64,000 nt of DNA from Helianthus annuus (taxonomy: Eukaryota; Streptophyta; Magnoliopsida; Asterales; Asteraceae), in the NCBI RefSeq assembly GCF_002127325.2, contig NC_035438.2, forward strand, positions 86,406,393-86,470,392. The letters run 5' to 3'. The position numbers and the translations under genes were made by a program. The notes below the pieces were generated by a model. The model saw nothing but the letters and a program-made list of their open reading frames with translations. It was not told the origin of the DNA and did not search any database. Position 1 is the first letter of the stretch, and each line of letters opens with the position of its first letter. Of this stretch, positions 1 through 13,355 are shown in pieces.

Positions 1-1848
<1,848 letters not shown>

Positions 1849-3253
1849 ACATGATCCTTCAAGCATGTAACCCTTACATTGAAGTATCCTCGAAAGATCC
1901 CGGTGATGTCAGTAATCCTTACTCTGGTAATGTCCTTATCCAAAAACTATTACATTTCCTTACTTTTTACCTAAGGATAAGGATCATGTATCCTTCATCC
2001 TCTTCTCACGGACCATTTGAGTTATGATAGTCCAAGTATCTTCAGCATATCGTTAAAGATCTTCAAAAGCACCACAGATCCTTGGGTTCAACCCCAGTTA
2101 TCCTTGGGCTTGTCCCCAGTTTTCGCCAGTAGCGCACGATGATCCTGGTATAGTTCACGTCTTTGGGACCAGTACCCACTTTCGGGGCTAACAACCTCAT
2201 CGTACTGGCTATACCTAGGATCCTACGTATAATGGTAGACGTACCATACATCCGTTCCTAAGGTTTCTAACGTTTTCACGTTAGCTAAGGTTTTGACATT
2301 CTCATGTCACTAAGTTTGGATAGTCGCCAGTAAGGGCCATACTCCAGTTTACATACGATCCTCTAGGCTTGTCCCCAGTTATCCTTTGGGCTTGTCCCCA
2401 GTTATCCTTTGGGCTTGTCCCCAGTGATCCTTTGGGATTATCCCTAGTTACCCTTTGGGCATGTCCCCAGCTACTAACTTATCTTTTACATTGGCTTAGT
2501 CCCAAGTTATGTTTCATTTTTCAGGTTTTCAAAGTTAAAACACATAAGGATCCTTAATCCTTATTATCCATTAAAATCTCATCTACGGTTATCTTGATTA
2601 AAGGTTAGGATCCTAACTTGGATCCTCAGGTATGATCCTTGACTATTTTGATTATACTGAACAACCCTTACACTTTGACAACTAAACCTATGATCCTTGA
2701 AATTGATTGCTTCAAAAATCTTCAGTGTCAGGATATTTGATCGAGGATCATATCCTAAATTTATTAAACATGGTTTGCTCAACTCTTGTTACCCTAACAA
2801 ATATATTTCTAAAACAACTGGAAAATAAAGAGGATAAATAAAGGATAACAACCCAAGAAAAGCCAGAAAGATTAAGGTTATATTATTAACAAAAGGATCT
2901 TAAACCCTTTCAAAGAGTTGTCAAAATTGCCAACCCATATTTCTACCAGCAAAACGTGGCCCGTCCACACGGGTTGGCAAAGGGTGCCCATTGTCTATGC
3001 GGTCTTAGCAGGTGCAGGAAATTAAAGGCGGCAGGATCACAAAGGCTTCATCCCCCAAACAGAGGATCCCTCCACCACTTGCGATCCTACCTATTGTTCA
3101 AAGGATCCAGGATCCTTAACCCTAAAAACTATTGTTTAAGTTACAGACCATAAATTGTTTCAAACATCAACAACCACAAAAACCACTTCCAAACCTAAAA
3201 AAAATTGGGCTCCGGCCTAGTCACAAATATCCATCATCGCCCAATCCAGCAGC
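1849..3253. other. 3' noncoding spacer of element X
   Basis: No credible coding sequence. It contains a 23-24-bp minisatellite (2080-2475), many copies of GATCC/GATCCT, and a perfect 10-bp inverted repeat at 2927-2936 and 2971-2980. From 2202 onward it is matched, with moderate divergence, by 5914-6900 in the neighbouring copy B. Short reading frames here (for example 2369-2557) merely translate the minisatellite. Confidence 0.7.
2363..2475 (+). repeat. minisatellite, five units of about 24 bp
   Basis: Five consecutive units follow the pattern TTATCCTTTGGGCTTGTCCC then CAG, the fourth and fifth diverged. Two looser units lie at 2080-2126. The same array occurs at 6065-6187 in copy B, so it belongs to the family and predates the insertion. 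Confidence 0.85.
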
Positions 3254-4886
3254 TCAAACCTTTGCTGCTCCATCACCACTAGCTTCCCCACCTTGATCCT
3301 TGCCAGCATTACCACCTTCAAGCATAGGGATATCCTCAGCGTCATCATCGTCCTCCAATTCCGCCAGCCTTGCCTTCCAACCCTCCACATCCCATGAGCT
3401 CTTGTCGAAGGCAGGATCCTGAGCCTCCGCAGCCATCTGCAGTTGTATCTTATACATAGCAATCGCGGCAGAGACCTTGGCATCCTGGGTGATCTCCTGC
3501 TTTTCGCCATCCATGTTGATCAGCATTTGAGCAGCCTCATCCTTTGTAGCCCGGAGCTCCTTCTCAAGATCAGCTATCTTAAGATCCTTCAACACGCCCA
3601 TTTGTTGAAGGTCGGCGATTTGGCTTTCCTGATCCTCGACATGGCCAAGGTAGGTCTCTACTTCAGCAAGTTTCTGCAAAAAGGAAAAAGGTAAGATCAG
3701 GACCAGGTGATCCTCAAAGAAACAGAGTACACAGACAGAATACTCAAGTAGGATAGCCAACAGGGGCAATGATCCTTACTTCATTAACATAATAAAGAAA
3801 CTGCTGGCGGAGCAGGGGAAATCCTTGGAGATCCTCAGAAGTCTTTCTCTTCTTTCCCTTACCCCTAACAGGTGCTTTAGGGGCCGAAGCAGAGGGACTG
3901 GCAACAGAAGTCTTCTTTCTTGAAGACTTGACATTGGCAAGATCATCAATCCCAAACTTGGAGGCAGACTTGGCAGACTTAGCAGATTTCCCAGCGCCTA
4001 CACAATCAAAACAAGATAAGTTTCCTAACTAATTTAACAGTCTTGCATAGAACTTACTTTTTGATAAGGATACTTACTTGACATTGTGGCAGATGCGGAG
4101 GATACTTCTTGTGAATCTTGGATGGTGACTTGAAAACTTCTGGTCTCAGGATCAAGCTTTTTGAAAGCTAAAACTCTCTCTCTTGCAGCAGGGGTTAACT
4201 TGAGATGAGCAACGGATATAGCTGAAAAAACACAAAAGACAAAGAAAACATTAGTGATCCTCATCATGAGAAACAAGTCTGATGGTGATCCTTCCAGGAT
4301 CCTCTATCCTACCATGAGTAGTCCACTCCTTGGGCAGATCCTTCCCGTTAGGGATGGTATCCCTCCTAACAAAGAAGAATCGTCGCTTCCAGTTGGTATC
4401 ATTTCTGGTGACCTTAAAAACAGGGTGATCCTCCCCAGCTTTCCGTTTCAGCAAATATCGATAGGAACCAAACGTGGTAAGATCATAAAGCTCAGCTAGC
4501 TCTGCCATCCCTAAGTCAATCCCCTCCTGCTCAATGATCCTCTCGAAGGTATACAAAACCCTCCAGATCATCGGCATGGCTTGGATATAAGATATGCCGG
4601 TCAAGGAAAAGAAGGATTGGGTGAAGGCTGGAAAAGGATACGAATATCCTATGGTAAACGGAGTTGCAGGAAAGGCCACCCAGGTGTCGGAAACAAAATC
4701 GCTTAAAGCGGTGGAAGTGAATGACTTGAAGATAGCATCCGCCGGAAAACAGTGACGGATCCTATCAACATGAGCATCGGTGAAGCAGCATCTCTCGGTA
4801 GGAGAGTCTTTAATGATCCCTTGGCTTTTCAGGGGACTGCTCTTCTTGTGATCCTTGTGAGGGGAATTTCGGAGCAACATACTCAT
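3254..4886 (-). CDS. antisense spliced gene of Tat element: gypsy-type putative transposase-like protein
   Basis: A four-exon gene runs against the retrotransposon. Proposed exons on -: 4886-4313, 4221-4078, 3997-3780 and 3673-3254. Every intron has GT and AG ends, the acceptors are pyrimidine-rich, two donors are GTAAG(T), and phases agree, giving about 451 codons. Exon 1 resembles the plant family annotated 'putative gypsy-type transposase' (as I recall it), with FTIGYSYPFPAFTQSFF, a GISYIQAMPMIWRVL stretch and KRRFFFVR. Exon 3 is Lys/Ser-rich like a nuclear signal. Exon 4 is a charged coiled coil with an acidic end. A TATA box lies 145 bp upstream. The function is unknown. The second copy at 6950-8575 keeps the same splice sites. 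The first intron donor (GTAGGA) is the weakest call. Confidence 0.7.
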
Positions 4887-5030
4887 GGCAGAATAAAAAT
4901 AGGGGAGCAGAAAAACAGAGCAAGAGAAGAAAGAAAGAGAAGAGAAGAGAATACCTGATCGATTTTCGGTAGAGATTATAAAGGGAGTATATCTTGAATT
5001 TAAATGCAGATTGATTCTAACCCTATCTCC

Positions 5031-5038
5031 TATTTATA
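5031..5038 (-). promoter_or_regulatory. TATA box of the antisense gene in X
   Basis: On the minus strand the sequence reads ATTATAAATAGG, a classical plant TATA box, about 145 bp before the ATG at 4886. The corresponding site in copy B (8677-8684) is also TATAAATA, with a TGACGTCA palindrome upstream of it. Conservation in both copies supports a real promoter. Confidence 0.65.
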
Positions 5039-5194
5039 ATCATGATTTGCAGGGATGTCACTTCAGTGACGTAAAGGTTGCAACGGCTAGTCCGGTTATA
5101 ACGGCTAGTTATCCGAATCCTTCGTTGCAGTTAAGATCAAAGCAAAATATAACTCATTTATTTACAAAATCACTCCTTATATTTTGGGGGCAAT

Positions 5195-5913
5195 TGTTAG
5201 GGCTGGATTTTTATAATACATGATCCTTACGCGTGATCCTAACCAGTGATCCTTGTTTCTTTGGCAGATAGTGATCCTCAGCAGAGTTCCAGGATCAGGA
5301 TCATGGACCGTCATAGGATCCTCATGCTAACAGTTGCTTTCATTGAACTTAATGTTATTTTGCAGGGACATCTAGCAGGATCCGCTCTTAGCATCACAAT
5401 CAAAGGACGCGTCTTTACAATTATAGCATGTGCTTAATCGGAGATGGACGTTGCAAAGGATATGGAAACTTGGCATGATTTAAGGGCGACAATTTAGGCT
5501 AGATTTGCTTTTATTTCTAAAGGGGTAATGAGCTGATTATTAGTCTTTTTACCTAAAATAGGTCACCTACACTTGTATATATAAACACTCTTCCCCATTC
5601 GGAAAAACACACAACACAATTCTCACACACTTAGACACACATTACGATAGTGATCCTTGTACTCAGCTCATTATCATCCGAAGTTGTAACCATTTTTCTT
5701 ATATTGAAGTTTGGTGATCGGTAGTTGCCATCACCCGAGGTTTTTTATGCCGGAGATCATACATTGATCAAGGGCTTTTTCCTCGTATAAATCCTTGTGT
5801 CACTTGCATATTTCTTACTAAAGTGATCCTTTACTTTTTCAACAAACCAAGCATCATTCCCCGTTTACTTAGAGTTTGGTTGCATTATCCTTGTGTGATT
5901 TTTGACCAAAACA
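5195..5913 (+). repeat. 3' LTR of element X
   Basis: The 719-bp LTR starts TGTTAGGGCTGG after the polypurine tract and ends GACCAAAACA. A TATA box (TATATATAAA) is at 5576-5585. It aligns over its whole length with the 718-bp LTR of copy B (8842-9559), and its end matches the LTR end of element C. The 5 bases after it, GTACT, should be one half of a target duplication; the other half is outside the window. Confidence 0.9.
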
Positions 5914-6064
5914 GTACTGGCTATACCCAGGATCCTACGTATAATGGTAGACGTACCATACATCCGTTCCTAAGGTTTCTAACGTTTTCACGTTAGCTAA
6001 GGTTTTGGCATTTTCATGTCACTAAGTTTGGATAGTCGCCAGTGAGGGCCATACTCCAGTTTAC

Positions 6065-6187
6065 ATACGATCCTTGGGCTTGTCCCCAGTTATCCTTCGG
6101 GCTTGTCCCCAGTTATCCTTTGGGCTTGTCCCCAGTGATCCTTTGGGCTTGTCCCCAGTTATCCTTTGGGCATGTCCCCAGTTACTA
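6065..6187 (+). repeat. minisatellite in copy B
   Basis: Five units of about 24 bp with core GGGCTTGTCCCCAGTTATCC match the array at 2363-2475 of X, including the variant last unit with GGGCATGTCCCC. Confidence 0.8.
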
Positions 6188-6949
6188 ACTTATCTTTTAT
6201 ATTGGCTTAGTCCCAAGTTATGTCCCATTTTTTCAGGTTTTCGAAGTTAAACAATTAAGGATCCTTAATCCTTACTATCCATTAAAGTTTTACTTATGGT
6301 TATCCTGATTAAAGGTTAGGATCCTAACTTGGACCCTCAGGTATGATCCTTAACTATTTTTAATTTCATTCATTATTCATTTGAATAACCCTTAGACCTT
6401 GACAACTGAACCTATGATCCTTAAAATAAACAACTTTGAAAATTTTCGATTATAGGATATTTGATCCAGGATCATATCCTAAATTTCTTAAACATAGTTT
6501 GCTTAACTTTTCTTACTCAAACAAATATGTATTAAAACAATTGGAAATTAGAAGGATAACAATACGAGATAAGCCAAAAAGATTAGAGTTATTTTATTAA
6601 CAAAGGTTTGAAACCCTTCAAAGTTGTCAAAATTGCCAACCCACGTTTCTACCAGCAAAACGTGGCCCGTCCACATGGGTTGGCAAAGGGTGTCCATTGT
6701 TTGTGCGGTCATAGCATGCAGGTAAATAAAAGGCAGCAGGATCACAACGGCTTCATCCCCCAAACAGAGGATCCCTCCACCATTTGCAATCCTACCTATC
6801 GTCTGAAGGATCCTGGATCCTTAATCCTAAAACTATTGTTCAAAGTTACAGACCATAATTGTTTCTAAAAAACATCAACAACCACAAAAAATTGGGCTCC
6901 GGCTATGTCTAGAAGTTTCCTTCATCGCCCAATCCTGCAGCTCAAGCCT

Positions 6950-8575
6950 TCGCTGCACCATCACCACCAGCTCCACTTGCCTCTCCACCCTGATCCTTGC
7001 CAACAACACCACCCTCAAGCATCGGGACCTCCTCAGCCTCTTCATCATCCTCCAACTCTGCAGCCTCGCCTTCCAGCCCTCAACGTCCCGGTGCTCTTGT
7101 CGAAGGCAGGATCCTGAGCCTCCACAGCCATCTGCAGCTGGATCTTATACATGGTTATCGCAGCAGAGACCTTAGCATCCTGGGTGATATCATGCTTCTC
7201 ATAGTCAAAGTTGATCAGCATTTTGGCAGCTTCATCCTTGGTAGCCCGGAGCTCCTTCTCAAGATCAGTAATCTTGAGATCCTTCAGCACACCCATTTGT
7301 TGGAGGTCAGCAATTTGGCGGTCCTGATCCTCGACGTGGCCAACATAAGTCTCTATCTCAGCAAATTTCTGTAAGGAAAACAGGGCATAACATCAGAAAC
7401 AAGTAATCCTCAAAACTGTCAGGATAACAAACAGGGGCAGTGATCCTTACCTCGTTGAAGTAGTCCAAAAACTGTTGGCGGAGCAGGGGCAGGCCTTGTA
7501 AATCCTCAGAGGCCTTTCTCTTCTTTCCTTTACCCCTAATAGGTGCTTTAGGGGCTGAAGCAGTTGGGCTGGCAGCAGGAGTCTTCTTCCTTGCAGATTT
7601 GACATTAGCAAGATCATCAATACCGAACTTTGAAGCAGACTTAGAGGATTTTCCAGCACCTACACAACCAAAATAAGATAAGTATTCTAATTAAACTTGA
7701 AAATCCTACCTAGAATTACTTTTTAAATAAGGATACTTACTTGACATTATGACAGAGGCAGAGGATACTTCTTGGGAATCCTGGGTAGCAACCTGGAAAG
7801 TTCTTGTCTCCGGATCAAGCTTCTTAAAAGCCAAAAGTCTCTCTTTTGCAGCAGGGGTCAACCTAAGACGAGAAATGGATATAGCTGCACAATAAACAAG
7901 AAAATATCAGTGATCCTCATCCTAAGGAACAGGTTTTATGGTGATCCTTCCAGGATCCTCTATCCTACCATGATTAGCCCACTCTTTGGGCAGATCCTTC
8001 CCATCAGGGATGGTGTCTCTCCTAACAAAAAAGAACCGTCGCTTCCAGTTCGTGTCATTCTTGGTGACTTTGAAGACAGGGTGATCCTCCCCAGCTTTTC
8101 GCTTAAACAAATAGCGATGGGATCCGAAAGTGGTAAGATCATACATCTCAGCCAACTCCGCCATACCAAGGTCAATCCCCTCTTGATCAATGATCCTCTC
8201 AAGGGTGTATAACACCCTCCAGGTCATGGGCATAGCCTGGATATAGCAGATGCCGGTAAGAGAGAAAAAGGATTGAGTGAACTGTGGGAAAGGATACGAA
8301 TATCCTATCAAGAACGGAGTAACCGGAAAAGCTACCCAAGTATTAGAAATAAAATCACTCAAGGCAGTAGGGCTAAAAGATTTGAAAAGGGTGTTCGCCG
8401 GAAAACAATGACGGATTTTGTCGATCTGAGAATCGGTAAAACAACACCTCTCAGTGGGAGAATCCTTGATGATCCCTTGACTCTTCAAGGGACTATTCTT
8501 CTTAGGATCCTTGTGTGGGGAGTTCCGGAGCAACATTTTTTCAACACGATGGAAAGAAAAAGAAAAACAGAGCAA
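6950..8575 (-). pseudogene. antisense spliced gene, second copy (in B)
   Basis: The exon layout matches the copy in X: 8575-7969, 7884-7741, 7659-7451 and from 7368 downwards. The same GTAGGA donor and the same acceptors are conserved, and exon 2 has the same length (144 bp). The last exon carries two single-base deletions relative to X, near 7100 and near 7062, which shift the frame after FDKS and destroy the acidic C-terminus, so I call it a pseudogene. An in-frame ATG at 8575 would add about a dozen residues to the start. A TATA box is at 8677-8684. Confidence 0.7.
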
Positions 8576-8676
8576 ACAAGATAGAAGGAGAAGGGGAATA
8601 CCTGTTCAATCCTTTGATCGCGGTTATAAAGGGAAGAGTTCTCGAATTTAAATACATTCGATCCTATCCCTATTTC

Positions 8677-8684
8677 TATTTATA
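8677..8684 (-). promoter_or_regulatory. TATA box and TGACGTCA palindrome of the antisense gene in B
   Basis: The minus strand reads ATTATAAATAG about 100 bp before the first ATG. A TGACGTCA site, like those bound by bZIP factors, lies about 30 bp further upstream (near 8716-8723). In X the matching site has decayed to a partial TGACGT. Confidence 0.55.
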
Positions 8685-8841
8685 ATGATGATTTGTGCAG
8701 GGCTGTCACTTCCATGACGTCAGATCACAACGGATAGTTCCATCTTAACGGCTATATATCCGTTGAGTTAGTTATAGATAAGATTCAGCAAAATATAACT
8801 CGTTTATATCACATAAAAACTCCTTATATTTTGGGGGCAAT

Positions 8842-9559
8842 TGTTAGGGCTGGATTTTTATGACCTATGATCCTTACATGTTATCCTAACAAGTGATCCT
8901 TGTTTCCTTGACAGATAGTGATCCTCAGAGGAGCTTCAGGATCAGGATCACGGATCATCCTAAGGATCCTCATACTAACGATTGTTCTCTTTGGATTTAA
9001 TGTTATCCTGCAGGAATTACAAGTGGGATCTGGTCTTTGCAACGTAAACAAGGAACCTGTCACGCTAATCTCGCACACGTATTACCAGAAATAGACGTTG
9101 TGGAGAATATGGAAACTTAGCACAATTCAAGGGCAATTAGTTAGGCTAAATTTACTTCTATTTCTAAAGGGGTAATGAGCTAGTAGTTAGGTAATTTACC
9201 TAAAATACGACCCCACACACTTATATAAAAGGCACTCATCGCCATTTGGAAGACACAACACATTTCTTACACACTCTAGCATACCACACCATAGCGATCA
9301 TTGTACCTAGCTCGTTACCATCCGAAGTTGTAAACATTGTTTCTTATATTGGAGTTTGGTGATCGGTAGTTTCCATCACCCGAGGTTTTTTATGCCGGAG
9401 ATCATTCATTGATCATGGGCTTTTTCCTCGTATAAATCTTTGTATCACTTGTGCAATCTACATTTAAGTGATCCTTTACTTTGTTCATCATACCAAGCAT
9501 CATTCCCCGTTTACAAAGAGTTTGGTTGCATTATCCTTGTGTGATTTTTGACCAAAACA
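8842..9559 (+). repeat. 3' LTR of element B
   Basis: This 718-bp LTR runs from TGTTAGGGCTGG, after a TTTTGGGGG tract, to GACCAAAACA. A TATA box (TATATAAAA) is at 9222-9230. It is clearly diverged from the X LTR by many substitutions and small indels. The flanking TGACC (9560-9564) should be one side of the target duplication in C. Confidence 0.9.
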
Positions 9560-10460
9560 TGACCGATGATCCCAGATTTGCCAAGGCATCAGCTTTAGCA
9601 TTATCCTCTCTTGGTACCTGTTCAAGTGTAAAAATATTGAAATATCCTGCTAATTTTTTGAGAATCTCGAGATACTCAATTAACTTCTCTCCTTTAACTG
9701 CATAGGTTCCATTAAAATGATTAGTAATTAACAAAGAGTCAACATATACTTGCAAATTCTTGATACTCATACTTTTAGCCAACTCTAATCCTGCAATCAA
9801 AGCTTCATATTCTGCCTCATTATTAGTAGCAGAAAATTCACACCTAATAGCCTGGGGTAATATGTCCCCCTGTGGCGATTTTAGTAGTATACCTAGACCT
9901 ACACCTCTTACATTAGATGCACCATCAGTATATAATATCCAGGATTCTAAGTTTTCTCCTAGCTGTTGTACCTCTAAGTCTACTTCTTTTTGGATGTCAC
10001 TACTGAAATCAGCCACAAAATCAGCTAAAGCCTGAGACTTTATGGTATTTCTAGGTTCATACACTAAGTCATAAGCACTTAATCTCACCGACCACTTAGC
10101 CATCCTACCGGACATCTCTGGTTTCCTAAGCACATTTTTAACAGGATAATTAGTTTTAACATGAATCCTATGTGTCTCAAAGTAATGTCTAAGCTTTGTT
10201 GATTCCATAACTAGGGCTAATATTAACTTTTCTAGATGAGAATACCTAGTTTCAGCATCTAATAAACTTTTGTTAACATAATAAACAGGATACTGCTGAC
10301 CTTCGTGATCCTTTACAAGGACAGCACTTACTGCATTCCCCGATACTGCAAGATATAGGGATAATGGTTCACCATCCTCGGGCTTCATCAGTAGAGGTGC
10401 GGTTGATAGATACTGCTTCAAATCCTGCAAGGCTGCTTCATGCTTCTCCCCCCCCCCATT
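9560..10460 (-). pseudogene. pol: pol of C: RNase H plus plant-type second RNase H, truncated
   Basis: The normal Gypsy RNase H comes first (LYLAVSGNAVSAVL, YVNKSLLDAETRYSHLEK), followed by a second RNase H with LYTDGASN, NNEAEYEALIAGL, VYVDSLL and KADALANL. This doubled arrangement defines the Tat group. The frame runs into the B LTR right after LANLGSSV. A run of about ten C residues at 10449-10458 shifts the frame relative to the upstream part, where FYDILKKNKKFEW can still be read. Confidence 0.8.
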
Positions 10461-10983
10461 CAAACTTCTTATTTTTCTTCAGGATATCATAAAACTCCTT
10501 GCATTTTTCTGAGGATCTTGAGATAAATCTATTTAACGCCGCTACTCGTCCTGTTAGTCTTTGAACATCTTTCATGTTAGAAGGTGATTTGATATCTAGG
10601 ACAGCTTTGATCTGCTCTGGGCTCGCTTATATCCCTCTTTTAGTTACCATATATCCTAGAAACTTTCCTGCCCCTACTCCAAAATGGCACTTAGCAAGGT
10701 TCAGCTTCATATTGTACTGGTCCAGGATATCAAATGCTGCTTCAATATCCCGAAGATGATCCTCAGGCTTCTTCGACTTTACTACCATGTCATCGATGTA
10801 CACCTCCATAGTGTCTTCCAGTTTGTCTTTGAACATCATGTTTACCAATCTCTGGTATGTTGCACCTGCATTTTTCAAACCGAAAGGCATAGTAGTATAA
10901 CAATAAATACCTGTTGGTGTCATGAAGGCAGTATCCTCCTGCTCCGAAGCTTCCGCGATATCCTGGGCTCGTATCTTTAATTG
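10461..10983 (-). pseudogene. pol: reverse transcriptase of C, fingers deleted
   Basis: The palm survives: CYTTMPFGLKNAGATYQ, the catalytic VYIDDMVVKS and LNLAKCHFG, then a connection region with RLTGRVAALNRFISRS. A TAA follows KRGI. The protease frame ends at 10984 and the reverse transcriptase resumes only about 60 bp later near EDTAFMTPTG, so the linker, fingers and first palm Asp motif, some 250-300 residues in relatives, are missing. This looks like an internal deletion. Confidence 0.75.
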
Positions 10984-11850
10984 CTATGCTGCATTAGGCT
11001 TTGTAGAGGATTTCATGGAGGATGAGTAACACTCCTTTGCTTCCTGCTGATCATTGTCTACTTTGACAATCCTCCAAGGTGTAGGGATTTTGATGCATTG
11101 ATGATAAGTCGATGGCACAGCTTTCATATCATGGATCCATGGCCTGCCCAATATAATATTATAGCAGGATAGGGAGTCCATCACACAGAAGCGTTGTATC
11201 GAATTGACCCCTTCAACATATTTAATCTCTCCTACGGTATTCCTAGCTTCGCCACTGAAGCCAACAAGTACAGTGGATTTTGAGGTGATATCCATTGGGG
11301 ATACATTCATCCTCTTCAACGTCTCTAGTTGGACTATGTTGACGGAGCTTCCATTGTCCACCAATATCCTGCGTACGAAATGGTTAGCCACATATAATGT
11401 TATTACCAGAGCATCATGGTGAGGATCCTGAACAGTATCCCTATCATCGCTGTCAAAAGTGATCACTTTATCAGCTGTGAGGGTTGTCATCCTGGTTGGC
11501 CTTTCCCCTCTTTCAGCTTTAGCCTCCTTTGCATGCCTCTTGGCTGCTGAATATGGAGTTCCACAAATGTTGGATCCTCCTGAAATAAAGTTGATTACCT
11601 TGGCATCCGCAGGAGGTGATGCTGCACATTCAGGATCCTTCTTAGTATCCTGACCCTTGTTTTTCTTTCTTCCCATGAGATCCTTCAGATAACCTTTGCT
11701 TAGGAGATAGCTTATTTCCTTCCTCAAAGCAATGCAATCCTCTGTAATATGTCCAAAATCTTCATGGAAGGCACACCATTTGGACTTATCCTTCCAATCA
11801 GCCTTTTGTTGATTCTTCCGAGGCCACCTGGCTTTGTCTCCTAAACCCTG
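10984..11850 (-). pseudogene. gag: Gag zinc region and protease of C
   Basis: A Cys-His element, WCAFHEDFGHITEDC, lies near 11725-11780, followed by a linker and a retropepsin with ILVDNGSSVNIV, a usual active-site form in this group, then NIILGRPWIHDMKAVPSTYHQ. It ends at TAG 10984-10986. The reading frame is open for this stretch. Confidence 0.75.
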
Positions 11851-13251
11851 CATAGCATACATTAGTTCATGTACGTTAATAGAAAAACAATATTCAGATA
11901 ACTCAGGATACTCCTCAGGATCCTCATCTTCAATAGCATTCACTTTCTTGTTATCATTTCTACCATACGGCTTAGAGCGGTATGGTTTCTACGTGGATTC
12001 TGACTTCCTGTTAGTTGATTCATATGTTGAGGATGCATTCATCCTCTCTTGCATTTTCTTATCATTCTCTAGCCTGATATATCTCAATGCCCTGTTACGA
12101 GCTTCATCCAGATTCCTGCAGGGATTCATAACAAGATCCTGGTAAAACTGGGAATCTTTCTGCAATCCCATCTTGAAAGCCTGCACAGCTGTTGCGACAT
12201 CAAGGTGCGGGATATCCAAGGATTCCCGGCTAAACTTATTCACATAGTCCCTCTAGGATTTCTGAGGTCCTTGAGTTATCCTGTAAAGATCACTGGTTAA
12301 TTTCTCAAAATTCCGGCTGCAAGAAAATTGACTATTAAATAAGTTAACCAAATGAGCAAAAGAAGTAATTGAGTGAGGAGGAACGTTTAACAGCCATTTT
12401 AAGGTTGATCCTGTTAGAGTAGAGCCGAAACCTTTGCATAAGCATGTTTCCATAAGTTCTGGAGGGATAGGGTTGATTTCCATCCGCTCCCTATACTAGG
12501 CAATATGCTCCTCAGGATCCGTGGTTCCATCATAAAGCTTCATGTTGGGAGTTTGGAATCTTTTCGGGATTTCATCATCACAAATGGGATGCACAAACCG
12601 AGATATCCTATGGCTATCCTGGGATACTTCAGGGATCGGCTGAACCACCCCAGGTACACTGGATATCATATCCTTCAGCTTCTGAAGCTCCCTAGATAAT
12701 GCCGACGTCACACCTATATCCTGCAAAGATCCAACACTGTTAATGGCAAGAATATTATTATTATTAGACACGTTACCAATCTGAGGATTTTGGCCATATC
12801 CTGAAGCATATCCTGAGCTCCTCATAGTTGACACTCTAACCGAAGAGGGCATCTGAGGAGTAGGATTCTAGGGATGGCTAGGCACAATATTTCCCCGGTT
12901 ATCCTCAGTGTAAACTGCAGAACTGAAGTTCAAAGCCCTGGGATGTAGAGGAGTGATGATATCTTCAGTGGATCTGCTTGAACCAGATTTCAAGAGTTGT
13001 ATTTCCCTTAACAGCATTTGGTTTATTTCCTGTTACTGCCGCATTTGTTCCTGCACACTTCCGAATAAGGTTAGAATTTCATCATTAGAAGCTAAAACGG
13101 GAGCAGATCCCTGAATACTCCGAGTAGGGATAACATCCTGAGGTTGTGAAGGAGCGGGCTTCCTTGGAGGAGGTGGTGGAAGCACCGAACCAGTAGTAGC
13201 AGAAGCCATAGCAGACATAGTGGAGGAGCTCATGCTTGATCTTGTGGCCAT
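11851..13251 (-). pseudogene. gag: Gag of C, broken by nonsense changes
   Basis: The likely start is the ATG at 13251 (MATRSSMSSSTM); an upstream in-frame ATG at 13332 lies against the primer site. A Pro-rich N-terminus, a coiled stretch (ELQKLKDMISS) and the Gag core (YDGTTDPEEHIA, WLLNVPPHSITSF, LTSDLYRITQG, RDYVNKFSRES) follow in one frame. Five in-frame stops interrupt it. Several sit where relatives have Trp or Gln, for example TAG directly before YRERME, consistent with C-to-T decay. Confidence 0.75.
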
Positions 13252-13335
13252 TGCAAATAATGTGGCAAAAAGTTTTGAAAAAAGAAAACCAATTAATAAT
13301 TTTACAAAGATTTTGAGTAAAGATAGCACCACTTA

Positions 13336-13352
13336 CCCCACAGTGGGCGCCA
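13336..13352 (-). other. primer binding site of C
   Basis: On the minus strand TGGCGCCCACTGTGGGG follows the LTR end ACCAAAACA after three bases. A TGGCGCC start is common in Tat and Athila elements, probably matching a tRNA other than initiator Met. Confidence 0.75.
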
Positions 13353-13355
13353 AAT

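Larger units (their letters stand above)
5914..9559 (+). mobile_element. Tat element B, second copy of the X family, 5'-cut by X
   Basis: The sequence is collinear with 2202-5913 of X: minisatellite, hairpin, antisense gene, polypurine tract and LTR. It starts exactly at the LTR end of X. A tandem array made by LTR recombination would contain whole internal regions, so the partial unit fits insertion of X into B better. B in turn ends in the RNase H of element C at 9560. The 5' part of B is left of the window. Confidence 0.75.

Noticed and set aside
2369..2557. Possible small repetitive protein
   Set aside because: It only translates the 24-bp minisatellite and is not conserved in frame in copy B.
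5914..9559. Simple tandem duplication of 3.7 kb
   Set aside because: The boundary falls exactly on the LTR end, which self-insertion explains and a random tandem duplication does not; not fully excluded without the left flank.
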